Shown piece after piece: positions 39,842 to 48,241 of a DNA stretch of 64,000 nt. Under the pieces are notes generated by a model that was given only the letters and a program-made list of their open reading frames with translations, did no database searches and was not told the DNA's origin. The position numbers and the translations under genes were made by a program. The first letter of the stretch is position 1; every line of letters begins with the position of its first letter. The DNA comes from an uncultured Kushneria sp. (GTDB lineage: Bacteria > Pseudomonadota > Gammaproteobacteria > Pseudomonadales > Halomonadaceae): contig NZ_CANMFC010000001.1 in NCBI RefSeq assembly GCF_947497025.1, positions 620,001 through 684,000 of the forward strand, given 5' to 3'.

Positions 39842-41062
39842 TCATGCCTGACGGCGGCGGGCGAGGAACCGCCCAAGGCGCTCGATGGCGTCTTCAAGCT
39901 GCTCGGCCCAGGGCAGGGTCACGATGCGCAGATGGTCGGGCGTCGGCCAGTTGAAGGCGGTGCCCTGTACCAGCAGCATCTTCTCTTCAAGCAGTAGATC
40001 GAGCACCAGCTGCTGGTCGTCCCTGATGTCATACATGGCCGGGTCAAGCCGCGGGAACATGTAGAGTGCACCGCGTGGTTTCACGCAGCTGACACCGGGG
40101 ATCTCGTTGAGCTTTTCCCACGCCGCATCGCGCTGGGCCAGCAGGCGCCCGCCCGGCAGGACCAGATCATTGATCGACTGATAACCGCCAAGCGCTGTCT
40201 GGATGGCGTGCTGTGCCGGCACGTTGGCACAAAGGCGCATGGAGGCGAGCATGTCCAGCCCCTGAATATAGTCACGGGCATGGCGCTTTTCGCCGGAGAC
40301 GATCATCCAGCCGGAGCGAAAGCCGGCGCAGCGATAGCTCTTGGAAAGGCCGTTCATGGTGATGATCAAAAGATCATCGGCCAGTGACGCCGTTGGGGTA
40401 TGGACCGCGCCGTCGTAGAGGATCTTGTCGTAGATCTCGTCGGAAAAGACGATCAGGCCGTGCTCGCGGGCGACCTGCAGCACGTTTTCGATCACCTGCC
40501 TTGAATAGACCGCACCGGTCGGGTTGTTGGGATTGATCAATACGATCGCTTTCGTGCGGGCCGTCACCTTTTGCCGTATATCCTCGATATCCGGCTCCCA
40601 GTCCTGCTCCTCATCACACAGGTAATGCACGGCCTGACCGCTGGCGAGATTGACTGCCGCCGTCCAGAGCGGATAGTCCGGAGCGGGCACCAGCACTTCA
40701 TCACTGTCATCGAGCAGCGCCTGCATGGCCATCACGATCAGCTCGGAGACGCCGTTGCCGACATAGATATCCTCGATGCCCACGCCTTCCACACGGTTGC
40801 GCTGGCACTCCTGCATGATCGCCTTGCGCGCCGAGTAAAGGCCCTTGGAGTCACAATAGCCCTGCGCGGTCGGCAGATTGCGCATGACATCCTGCAGGAT
40901 CTCTTCGGGGGCTTCGAAACCAAAGGGTGCCGGGTTGCCGATATTAAGCTTCAGGATGCGATGCCCCTCATCCTCGAGCCGTTTGGCGTGCTCAAGTACC
41001 GGACCGCGAATGTCATAGGAGACGTGGTCGAGCTTGTGGGATTTTCTGATCGGCGTGGTCAT
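39842..41062 (-). CDS. alaA: Glutamate-pyruvate aminotransferase AlaA
   Basis: PLP-dependent class I aminotransferase making alanine from pyruvate with glutamate. The 406-residue product has the AlaA start MTTPIRKSHKLDHVSYDIRG, the substrate loop KLNIGNPAPFGFEAPEEI, INPNNPTGAVYSR, the PLP Asp/Tyr in FSDEIYDKILYDG, and the Schiff-base Lys in NGLSKSYRCAGFRSGWM. The ATG at 41062 is used; the TTG at 41071 is a poorer choice. Located before htpX on the same strand, as yfbQ-like genes are often placed. Confident by length and motifs. Confidence 0.95.
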   Translation of the reverse strand: MTTPIRKSHKLDHVSYDIRGPVLEHAKRLEDEGHRILKLNIGNPAPFGFEAPEEILQDVMRNLPTAQGYCDSKGLYSARKAIMQECQRNRVEGVGIEDIYVGNGVSELIVMAMQALLDDSDEVLVPAPDYPLWTAAVNLASGQAVHYLCDEEQDWEPDIEDIRQKVTARTKAIVLINPNNPTGAVYSRQVIENVLQVAREHGLIVFSDEIYDKILYDGAVHTPTASLADDLLIITMNGLSKSYRCAGFRSGWMIVSGEKRHARDYIQGLDMLASMRLCANVPAQHAIQTALGGYQSINDLVLPGGRLLAQRDAAWEKLNEIPGVSCVKPRGALYMFPRLDPAMYDIRDDQQLVLDLLLEEKMLLVQGTAFNWPTPDHLRIVTLPWAEQLEDAIERLGRFLARRRQA

Positions 41063-41229
41063 GCTGCTCAATGGGTCCGCTGAAATGAAAGGGGGCAGTC
41101 AACGGCCGGGCAAGTGGTGTCCGGTGGATCTGCCATAACCAAAAAAATAACAGACATCGTGGGATGCCTGTCATTTCAGCATACCGCGGCCTCTGCCCAT
41201 GATGCCATCGCTGTCTTGCGGCGTTGAAA

Positions 41230-42168
41230 TCACTGCTCGGGCGGGGTGTCATCGTCGGGCGAGGCGCCATTGTCGAGAAAGGTCTCGCCGCGATTGAAGC
41301 GCTCCCGCTCGGCACGCATGGCCTCGATGCCTGCCTCATCGGGAATGTCGGCCGGTGTTTCAAGCGACATGAGTCCCAGTTTGCCGCCGCGCAGATCCAT
41401 CAGCAGTACTTCGGCCCCGCGGTGCATGTCGACTTCACCGCCGGCGCGCAGACCGCCGCGACGGGTGGCAATCTCGCGCACGATGGATTCACCGGTGTCA
41501 CCCAGCGTCTCCAGCCTGTAACGTGATTTGAGCGCTTCGGGATAGCGTTCGGCCAGTGCCAGGGCGGCCACCGACGCAACATCGACATATTCCAGTGCGG
41601 TGTCGCGAATGGCGCCGCTGGCGGCCAGCCGGTAGGCACTGTTTTGATCCTCGATGCGCGGCCAGAGCACGCCGGGCGTGTCGGTAAGGGCAATGCGCTG
41701 ACCGATTCGGATCTTTTGCTGACGCTTGGTGACGGCCGGCTCGTTGCCCGTTTTGGCAATTTTCTTGCCGGCCAGTGTGTTGATCAGTGTGGATTTTCCC
41801 ACGTTGGGAATGCCCATCACCATGACGCGCACATCACGATCTTCACGAATATGGCCCGCCAGTTCATGGCAGAGCTTATAGAGCGGCTTGAGCTGGCGCG
41901 TGTCGGTGGTGACCACGGCCATGGCGCGCACGTCAGGCAGGGCGTCAAAGTGCTCGATCCATTGCTGGGTAATGGCGGGGTCGGCCAGGTCGGCGCGCGA
42001 AAGCAGTTTCAGTGACGGCTTGTGGCGGATCAGATCGGCCAGCATGGGATTGGCGCTGGAGTAGGGCAGGCGCGCATCCAGTACTTCGATGACCACATCA
42101 ATTTCGGGCAGGGCTTCGCTGATCTGGCGTCTGGCCTTGTTCATATGCCCCGGGAACCAGCCCAGCAT
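41230..42168 (-). CDS. ylqF: Ribosome biogenesis GTPase YlqF (RbgA-like)
   Basis: Circularly permuted GTPase; RbgA of Bacillus matures the 50S subunit. The 312-residue product begins MLGWFPGHMNKARRQI and shows permuted motifs: SRADLAD in the G4 place, then the P-loop GIPNVGKSTLINTL, then DTPGVLWPRI (G3). The C-terminal helical region ends with an acidic tail. CAGGAGAGACAT precedes the ATG at 42168. The gene is preceded by a strong hairpin at 42198-42240 and follows msrB on the same strand. Activity on 50S in gammaproteobacteria is inferred from family. Confidence 0.92.
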   Translation of the reverse strand: MLGWFPGHMNKARRQISEALPEIDVVIEVLDARLPYSSANPMLADLIRHKPSLKLLSRADLADPAITQQWIEHFDALPDVRAMAVVTTDTRQLKPLYKLCHELAGHIREDRDVRVMVMGIPNVGKSTLINTLAGKKIAKTGNEPAVTKRQQKIRIGQRIALTDTPGVLWPRIEDQNSAYRLAASGAIRDTALEYVDVASVAALALAERYPEALKSRYRLETLGDTGESIVREIATRRGGLRAGGEVDMHRGAEVLLMDLRGGKLGLMSLETPADIPDEAGIEAMRAERERFNRGETFLDNGASPDDDTPPEQ

Positions 42169-42197
42169 ATGTCTCTCCTGTTGCTATATAATTTGGC

Positions 42198-42240
42198 GGG
42201 TACACCGCGCGCCCCGCGATCGTGGCCGCGCAGTGTACCC
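42198..42240. repeat. Long hairpin between msrB and ylqF
   Basis: GGGTACACCGCGCG and CGCGCAGTGTACCC pair over 14 bp with one mismatch around a 15-nt GC-rich loop. On the minus strand it sits just before an AT-rich TTATAT box and 30 bp before the ylqF start. It may end msrB transcription or regulate ylqF. Confidence 0.75.
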
Positions 42241-42284
42241 TGTCAGACGTCGATGCCGAAGCGCTCTACGCGTGAGGCGATGGG

Positions 42285-42683
42285 TTACTCGCCCTGATGA
42301 AAGGTCATGGCGACCGAGTTGATGCAGTAGCGAAGCCCTGTGGTGTCTCTCGGGCCATCCGGGAAAACGTGGCCCAGATGAGCATCACAGCGCCGGCAGG
42401 TGACCTCGATGCGCCTCATGCCATGGGTTTCATCAACGTGCTCTTCAAGCGCGGCATCGGCCAGCGGACGATCAAAGCTCGGCCAGCCGCAATGCGACTC
42501 GAACTTGTGCTCGTTTTCAAACAGCGGCGCATTGCAACAGATACAGTGATAAATGCCCTGTACGGGCTCGACCTGATAGTCGCCGGTATAAGGGCGTTCG
42601 GTACCTGCCTGACGCGTGACGCGATACTGCTCATCGGTGAGTTGTTCGCGCCACTCGCTGTCGCTCTTTTGTACCTTTTCCAT
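42285..42683 (-). CDS. msrB: Peptide methionine-R-sulfoxide reductase MsrB
   Basis: Repairs methionine-R-sulfoxide in proteins. The 132-residue product has the MsrB core: [11 protein letters not shown], the zinc Cys pairs in [11 protein letters not shown] and [26 protein letters not shown], and the active-site Cys in [12 protein letters not shown]. Length and motifs match the zinc form of E. coli. AGGAGGACTTC lies directly before the ATG at 42683. Cytoplasmic, monocistronic or first of msrB-ylqF. Confidence 0.96.
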   Translation of the reverse strand: MEKVQKSDSEWREQLTDEQYRVTRQAGTERPYTGDYQVEPVQGIYHCICCNAPLFENEHKFESHCGWPSFDRPLADAALEEHVDETHGMRRIEVTCRRCDAHLGHVFPDGPRDTTGLRYCINSVAMTFHQGE

Positions 42684-42863
42684 GAAGTCCTCCTCGGTGC
42701 CTGTTCATGCCAGTCAGTCATGTCAGCCAGACGGCTGCCCGGACAGACCGGCATCCTGACAGGATAGAACGGTACGCGCTTGAGCGCGGTCGTGACATGA
42801 AAAAGGCTATCATTTCGCGTGGCGCCGAGTGGCAAAAAAACAACCTGTAGACCTGCAAACGAT

Positions 42864-44312
42864 CTAGAGGCTCGCAGCGCCGCCATCGCTTCGCGGGTCG
42901 TGCGCGCTTTCGATCAGACCGTCAGGATGGTGCACGATAGCGCCAGCATGCCCCATGGTGTCCGTAAAGGTTTCTGGCAGCACTTCTACATCGTGGCCGG
43001 CCTTTTGAAGTTCATCCACGAGGGGAGGATGGACGCGTGACTCCAGCTTCAGATTGGTGCTGTTGTCACCCCAGGTGCGCCCCAGCAGCCAGCGGGGCGC
43101 CGCAATCGCCTGCTGAAGCGGCATGCCGTGCAGGGCGTAGCGTGAGAAAACGGCCGCCTGGGTCTGCGGCTGGCCTTCCCCTCCCATGGTGCCATAGACC
43201 ATGGTGCGCCCGTCCCTGAAGCGTGCCAGGGCAGGGTTGAGGGTGTGAAAGGGCTTGCGACCCGGGGCAAGGCTTCGCGGATGGTCAGGGGTAAGGCTTC
43301 GCGGGTGATCAGGGGCAAGCGAAAAGCTGATGCCACGGTTTTGCCACAAAACGCCGCTTTCAATCCTGAGGCGATCATGGATCCCCAGAATCATGAGTGA
43401 CGCCATGCCCTGGGTGGGGGCGGGCAGGTTATAAAGCGTGGCGTCCTTCAGCGCCACTTACAGCGGCGTCACGATCTGTGCCTGATAGTCATGGAAATCC
43501 TTCAGGCGCAGGGGGGGGCTGCCCAGCGCTTCGAGATCCATCGCCATGCTTTGGGCCAGTTCGCCTCGATAGAAATCATCAAGTCCTGCGCTGGCAAGAC
43601 GCCTCGGCGTGGCGGCTAGACGTGGCTGACGCAGCCGCTGGCCTTCAAGAGGAATCTCGCCGTCAATCAGAAAGGATTCATTGAACCCGGGGCTTTGAGA
43701 CAGGCGCTCGACATGCTTGCGTGTCAGGGCTGCCTGACTTCTTGAAACAGCGATGCCCTGTTCGGCATAACGGATGGCGTCACGCAGAATGGTGCCCAGG
43801 GGCAGGGGCGTCCCCCAGTCTGCACCAATGTCGAGCGCTTTCTGCCAGCCACTGAAAGTGGCTGCCATGGTGAGAGTGGCTTCGGCACCGCGTTCCGGAG
43901 TGTCCCGTTTGCCGGCATAAAAGTCGGGAGTGGCCAGCTGCGCTGCGCCACCGCAGGTATCGATGGCAACCGGCGCCTTGCCCGGCTCGTTGATCAGCCA
44001 GAAGCCGTCACCGCCCAGTGCATTCATGTGCGGGTAGGCCGCCGCGGCCGCCACGATGGCCTCGACCGCATTGCCGCCCTGCTTAAGAACATCCCGCCTG
44101 GCATTGACTGCCAGGTGATGAGGGGCGACACAGCTGCCGCCCCCATAACTCCGCTGGGTGTTGAAGGCAGCATCGACCTGAAAGTTTGTAGTGGCCGGAC
44201 TTGTCGAATGTGCCAGAGCACCGACCCTGTTTGCAGGTATGCGGGCCGAGCCGGCGGTGGACAGATCGGCCGTCAGGGGCGCTGCTTCAGCGCTTGACGC
44301 TTCGGGACGCAT
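42864..44312 (-). pseudogene. Gamma-glutamyltransferase family gene, inactivated
   Basis: The intact relatives are about 530-residue heterodimeric Ntn-hydrolases. Here the frame from about ATG 44312 runs to an in-frame TAA at 43458-43460, right after QAQIVTPL. The same frame then continues with family sequence (KDATLYNLPAPTQGMASLMI, NPALARFRDGRTMVYG, TMGGEGQPQTQAAVFSR, AAPRWLLGRTWG) to the stop at 42864. Between IHDRL and SGVLWQNRG about 100 residues expected in relatives are missing, including the segment that carries the nucleophilic Thr. A 24-bp tandem repeat has added PDHPRSL copies. A GTG right after the TAA is not a credible new start. I call it a true pseudogene; a sequencing error could explain the TAA but not the deletion. 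Confidence 0.85.
43264..43320. repeat. 24-bp tandem repeat, 2.4 copies
   Basis: Units at 43264-43287 and 43288-43311 differ at three positions and a partial third begins at 43312. They lie inside the GGT pseudogene and keep its frame, encoding repeats of PDHPRSL. Confidence 0.85.
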
Positions 44313-44476
44313 AAGGACATCAGACACCCGCCATTTGGAAATGAGTATCACTGGATACAAGAAACGCGCCGGATATCAGGCGGGTAGGGCTGGGCACCGC
44401 TCGGGCGGGATTTGTTGCGTTGCTTTTATCGTGCCATGGAAAAAATCAAAAAATGATTTTGATGTGAGTCACATGC

Positions 44477-44505
44477 TTGACACGTCTGTCGTGCGTGGGT
44501 AATAT
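44477..44505 (+). promoter_or_regulatory. Stable-RNA promoter of the tRNA cluster
   Basis: Perfect TTGACA at 44477-44482, 17-bp spacer, TAATAT at 44500-44505, then a GC-rich GCGCGCC discriminator, typical of stringently controlled rRNA/tRNA promoters. The first tRNA starts 30 bp downstream. Confidence 0.8.
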
Positions 44506-44535
44506 GCGCGCCACTCGGTGAGGCGAACTGGATAC

Positions 44536-44611
44536 GTCCCATTCGTCTAGTGGTCCAGGACACCGCCCTTTCACGGCGGTAACAGGGGTTCGAACCCCCT
44601 ATGGGACGCCA
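44536..44611 (+). tRNA. tRNA-Glu (UUC), copy 1
   Basis: A 76-nt cloverleaf including an encoded CCA: acceptor GTCCCAT/ATGGGAC, anticodon loop CTTTCAC with UUC, and T loop GGTTCGAACC. It is the first gene behind the cluster promoter and begins the 176-bp duplicated unit. It is a natural substrate of MnmA. Confidence 0.97.
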
Positions 44612-44632
44612 CTCGCTTCATTGATGACCGGT

Positions 44633-44707
44633 GCGGGAATAGCTCAGTGGTAGAGCATCGCCTTGCCAAGGCGAGGGTCGGGAGTTCGAATCTCCTTTCC
44701 CGCTCCA
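44633..44707 (+). tRNA. tRNA-Gly (GCC), copy 1
   Basis: A 75-nt cloverleaf with encoded CCA: acceptor GCGGGAA/TTCCCGC, anticodon GCC in TTGCCAA, and T loop AGTTCGAAT. It follows tRNA-Glu by 21 nt. Confidence 0.97.
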
Positions 44708-44711
44708 ATGC

Positions 44712-44787
44712 GTCCCATTCGTCTAGTGGTCCAGGACACCGCCCTTTCACGGCGGTAACAGGGGTTCGAACCCCCTATGGGACGCCA
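44712..44787 (+). tRNA. tRNA-Glu (UUC), copy 2
   Basis: Identical by eye to copy 1; only 4 nt separate it from the preceding tRNA-Gly CCA. Confidence 0.97.
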
Positions 44788-44808
44788 CTCGCTTCATTGA
44801 TGACCGGT

Positions 44809-44883
44809 GCGGGAATAGCTCAGTGGTAGAGCATCGCCTTGCCAAGGCGAGGGTCGGGAGTTCGAATCTCCTTTCCCGCTCCA
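44809..44883 (+). tRNA. tRNA-Gly (GCC), copy 2
   Basis: Identical by eye to tRNA-Gly copy 1, with the same upstream spacer. The sequence after its CCA differs from the first copy. Confidence 0.97.
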
Positions 44884-44938
44884 ACTTTTGGTAGCGCAAG
44901 TCAGGCAGCATGGGTCGTGAGCTGGAACGCCAGCCCGG

Positions 44939-44959
44939 TCGATCTCCTTTCCCGCTCCA
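44939..44959 (+). pseudogene. Truncated 3' end of a third tRNA-Gly
   Basis: TCGATCTCCTTTCCCGCTCC plus A matches the last 22 bases of tRNA-Gly (T-arm 3' side, acceptor and CCA) with one A missing. The 5' part is absent; the 55 nt before it are unrelated. Probable remnant of a third Glu-Gly pair. Confidence 0.8.
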
Positions 44960-45037
44960 ATTTCGATATCCAGAACGGATCCTCCGAATCGTTGCCTGAC
45001 AGGCAAACCCGATCGGTTTTTCTGCTCGTATTGATAC

Positions 45038-45113
45038 GTCCCATTCGTCTAGTGGTCCAGGACACCGCCCTTTCACGGCGGTAACAGGGGTTCGAACCCC
45101 CTATGGGACGCCA
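45038..45113 (+). tRNA. tRNA-Glu (UUC), copy 3
   Basis: Identical by eye to the other two tRNA-Glu copies and preceded by the same GATAC. It ends the cluster; no following tRNA-Gly. Confidence 0.97.
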
Positions 45114-45170
45114 CTTTCTCTCTGAATCCTGCGCCCTGCATACCACGGGCGTGATGTGACAGCCTCCTGT

Positions 45171-46124
45171 TTAACCCTGGCTCATGACGACGCTTGATAT
45201 CAGCCAGACGGTATAGGCGATATAGATCAGCAGCAGCACACCACCCTCCAGTCGGTTGATACGACCCCGGCGTTTTGATCCAAGGCCGAACAACCACAGA
45301 AGTAGTGTTAACGCCGCCATGGTCGGCCAGTCGCGTATTAACGCATCGGGTTCCACGGCAATGGGATGAATGACACCGGCGAGACCGACCACGGCCAGGG
45401 TGTTGAAAAAGTTTGAACCCACCATATTGCCCAGCACCATATCGTGCTGTCCCTTGCGTATTGCACTGAATGATGACGCCAGTTCCGGCAGGGAAGTGCC
45501 GACAGCGACAACTGTAAGGCCAATCACCAGATCGCTGACGCCAAAGGCACTGGCGATGTGTGCGGCGCCCCAGACCAGTAGTCGAGAGCTTGCCAGCAGC
45601 ACCACCAGGCCAGCGAGCGTCCAGAGCAGCCCGCGTCGGAGCGACATCTGATGGGCCGCTTCATCAGCCTCGGGAGCCTGTTTCGAGCGCAATAGGCTCC
45701 ACGCCAGCGAGACGATCAGCAGTCCCAGCAGCAGTAAAGCCTCCGGGCGGGAGATTCGGCCGTCCCACAGGGACCAGAGAGAAACCAGTGTGGCCAGACA
45801 CAGCAGCGGCAGCTCGCGCCTGACGATCTGCGGGCGCATCACCAGTGGGCTGACAAGGGCCACTGTACCGACCACAAGCGCAATATTGGCAATATTCGAG
45901 CCGTAGGCGTTACCCAGGGCCAGCCTTGGCGTGCCCGCGGCCGCCGAGAACGCCGAGACCATCAGCTCCGGTGCCGAGGTGCCAAAGCCGATCACCAGGA
46001 TGCCCACCGAAAGGGGCGATAACCCTAGGTGTCGAGCACTGGCGGCAGCGCCATCCACAAAGCGGTCTGCACTCCAGGCGAGAACGATCAGCCCCGCCAA
46101 TACTGCGCCTGTTGCCATCAGCAC
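45171..46124 (-). CDS. Calcium/sodium antiporter (CaCA family, YrbG-like)
   Basis: Inner-membrane cation/Ca2+ exchanger. The 317-residue product has about ten TM helices in two homologous halves. Each half carries the alpha repeat: GTSAPELMVSAFSAA with GNAYGSNIANIALV, and GTSLPELASSFSAI with GNMVGSNFFNTLAVVG. The acidic ion-binding Glu is present in both. The GTG at 46124 has AAAGGAGG 8 nt upstream; the ATG two codons later is too far from it, and longer frames lack support. Which cations move is unknown; a Na+-coupled role would suit a halophile (inference). Confidence 0.9.
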   Translation of the reverse strand: MLMATGAVLAGLIVLAWSADRFVDGAAASARHLGLSPLSVGILVIGFGTSAPELMVSAFSAAAGTPRLALGNAYGSNIANIALVVGTVALVSPLVMRPQIVRRELPLLCLATLVSLWSLWDGRISRPEALLLLGLLIVSLAWSLLRSKQAPEADEAAHQMSLRRGLLWTLAGLVVLLASSRLLVWGAAHIASAFGVSDLVIGLTVVAVGTSLPELASSFSAIRKGQHDMVLGNMVGSNFFNTLAVVGLAGVIHPIAVEPDALIRDWPTMAALTLLLWLFGLGSKRRGRINRLEGGVLLLIYIAYTVWLISSVVMSQG

Positions 46125-46515
46125 GTTATCTGCCTCCTTTCTCCAGTGCGGCGTGACACGCGCCGATCGATGTGGCGCGCAAAGCATAGACAATGCTGGA
46201 AGCAGAACGTGGATAGCGGGTCGATGACCGAGGGGCAGGCGGCTGCCCAAAGAGCCATGGAGATGCCCTGAGCGTACGAATGGCGGGGCGTCCGGAATTC
46301 TTTTTTATGACTGAATAGTGCTTGAAATCATGGGTTCAGCTATCCTTTTGACGCCAGCATGCGGACTCGTTTCCGCCGCACTCATTTTCCGCATCTTCTA
46401 ACAGATGCTTCGCTGGTCATCGTCCTTTTCCCCGTTCTTTCCTGGCGCGCGGTCTCCCTATGTGAAGAGGCGATTGTCCGCTGGTGATACCCCGACTGAC
46501 CATGGAGTTTCAAAC
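46125..46515. other. 391-bp divergent gap before yadG
   Basis: No credible gene or RNA found. It must hold the promoters of the antiporter (minus) and the yadG-yadH operon (plus), but no clear -35/-10 pair stands out. An in-frame upstream extension of yadG to 46405 runs through it without family similarity. Confidence 0.5.
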
Positions 46516-47466
46516 GTGCACGCTGCCCTCTCCATAAGAGGCCTGACCAAGGTTTACGACAACCGTTTTCACGCCCTCAAGGGGATCGACCTGGAAGTGC
46601 CGCAGGGCGATTTCTTTGCACTGCTGGGTCCCAACGGGGCCGGCAAGTCCACCACGCTGGGTGTGGTCAGCTCGCTGGTCCGCAAGACAGCCGGCGAGGT
46701 GTCGATTTACGGCATTGATGTTGATCGCGACTTTGCCCGTGCTCGCTACCATCTGGGCGTCGTGCCCCAGGAGTTCAACTTCAACCAGTTTGAAAAGGTT
46801 GAAGACATCATACTGACCCAGGCTGGCTATTACGGCATTCCCCGTCGCCAGGCCGAAGACCGTGCCCGCCAGTTGCTGGAAGACCTCGGGCTCTGGGACA
46901 AGCGTCATGACGCGGCACGCATGCTTTCCGGCGGCATGAAGCGACGCCTGATGATTGCGCGTGCCCTGATTCACCGCCCAAGGCTTCTGATTCTTGATGA
47001 GCCCACGGCCGGCGTGGATATCGAACTGCGCCGCAGCATGTGGGAATACATGAAGCGCATCAACGAGCAGGAAGGCACCACCATCATCCTCACCACACAC
47101 TATCTGGAAGAGGCAGAAAGCCTGTGCCGCAATATCGCCATCATCAATCATGGCGAAATTGTGCATAACACCAGCATGCGCGAGCTGCTGGGCCAGCTCA
47201 GTCGCGAGACCTTCGTGCTGGACCTGGCCTCCCCGGTAGCGCAGTGTCCTGTTATTGAAGGGTTTGATGTGGAAAGACTTGATGATGCTCAGCTGACCTT
47301 GTCGATCGACAAGGGTCAGCGTATCAATGACGCCTTTGCACGCCTGAGTGAGCAAAATATCGAGGTGGTCTCGATGCGCAATCGAGCCAACCGGCTCGAG
47401 GAGCTTTTTGTGCGCATGGTGGAAGGCAGCAACAAGACAGAAGGGCCGCAGGGGGGCATTCGCTGA
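46516..47466 (+). CDS. yadG: ABC transporter ATP-binding protein (YadG-like)
   Basis: ATPase subunit of an ABC-2 type exporter. The 316-residue product has Walker A LLGPNGAGKST, signature LSGGMKRRLMIARAL, Walker B RLLILDEPTAGVD, and the H-loop His in ILTTHYLEEAESLC. A C-terminal extension of about 80 residues follows. The GTG at 46516 has GGAG 9 nt before it and starts the domain at VHAALSIRGLTKVYD. It overlaps the permease gene by one base (TGATG). Substrate unknown. Confidence 0.92.
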   Translation: MHAALSIRGLTKVYDNRFHALKGIDLEVPQGDFFALLGPNGAGKSTTLGVVSSLVRKTAGEVSIYGIDVDRDFARARYHLGVVPQEFNFNQFEKVEDIILTQAGYYGIPRRQAEDRARQLLEDLGLWDKRHDAARMLSGGMKRRLMIARALIHRPRLLILDEPTAGVDIELRRSMWEYMKRINEQEGTTIILTTHYLEEAESLCRNIAIINHGEIVHNTSMRELLGQLSRETFVLDLASPVAQCPVIEGFDVERLDDAQLTLSIDKGQRINDAFARLSEQNIEVVSMRNRANRLEELFVRMVEGSNKTEGPQGGIR

Positions 47467-48239
47467 TGAACACTCGACAGATGATGGTGGCGCTCTGGAC
47501 CATCGTGCGCAGCGAAATTCGCCGCTTCATGCGCATCTGGCCGCAGACGCTGCTGCCGCCTTCCATCACGATGACGATGTATTTCATTATCTTCGGCAAT
47601 CTGATCGGTTCGCGTATCGGGAAGATGGATGGCGTGGATTACATGGACTATATCGTGCCCGGCCTGATCATGATGTCGGTCATCACCAACAGCTACTCCA
47701 ATGTGGCGTCCTCGTTTTTTGGCAGCAAGTTTCAGCGCAGCGTGGAGGAGATGATTATCTCGCCCATGCCCAACTGGCTGGTGCTGTCGGGCTTTGTCAT
47801 CGGTGGCTCGGCGCGCGGGCTGGCGGTGGGCATTATCGTAACCGCCGTGTCGCTCTTTTTTACCGACCTGGACATCCAGCACCCGATTCTGACCACACTG
47901 GTCGTGATCATGACCGCGCTGCTCTTTTCAATCGGTGGCTTTATCAATGCCCTGCTGGGCAAGAAGTTCGATGACATCTCGATTGTGCCCATTTTTGTGC
48001 TGACTCCCCTGACCTATCTGGGCGGCGTGTTCTATTCGATTCACACGCTACCGGAGTTCTGGCAGAACGTTTCCCTGATCAATCCGATTCTGTATATGGT
48101 CAATACTTTCCGATACGGTATCCTTGGCGTTTCCGATATCAATGTTGGCGCAGCTGTCGGAGCCATTGCGGTGTTTATCGTGATTTTCTTCTCCGCGGCC
48201 ATGTGGCTGCTGCGCCGTGGCAAGGGGCTGCGTAGCTGA
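47466..48239 (+). CDS. yadH: ABC-2 type transporter permease (YadH-like)
   Basis: Membrane partner of the preceding ATPase. The 257-residue product has six predicted TM helices and the ABC-2 block, with FGSKFQRSVEEMIISPMPNW in the middle and TPLTYLGGVFYSIHTLPEFW near the C-terminal half. Both genes are translationally coupled. E. coli YadGH has no firmly known cargo. queF starts 2 bp after its stop, so all may share a transcript. Confidence 0.92.
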   Translation: MNTRQMMVALWTIVRSEIRRFMRIWPQTLLPPSITMTMYFIIFGNLIGSRIGKMDGVDYMDYIVPGLIMMSVITNSYSNVASSFFGSKFQRSVEEMIISPMPNWLVLSGFVIGGSARGLAVGIIVTAVSLFFTDLDIQHPILTTLVVIMTALLFSIGGFINALLGKKFDDISIVPIFVLTPLTYLGGVFYSIHTLPEFWQNVSLINPILYMVNTFRYGILGVSDINVGAAVGAIAVFIVIFFSAAMWLLRRGKGLRS

Positions 48240-48241
48240 TC

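Larger units (their letters stand above)
44536..44887 (+). repeat. Tandem duplication of a 176-bp tRNA-Glu/tRNA-Gly unit
   Basis: Two units begin at 44536 and 44712. Each holds tRNA-Glu, the same 21-nt spacer and tRNA-Gly, with no difference seen by eye through the second CCA at 44883, which points to recent duplication or gene conversion. Confidence 0.85.

Noticed and set aside
43455-43457. GTG right after the GGT stop as a new gene start
   Set aside because: No ribosome site, and the encoded part begins in the middle of a conserved family block, so it is the broken second half rather than a gene.
43458-43460. Recoded stop (selenocysteine or pyrrolysine)
   Set aside because: TAA is not used for either, and the catalytic segment is missing anyway.
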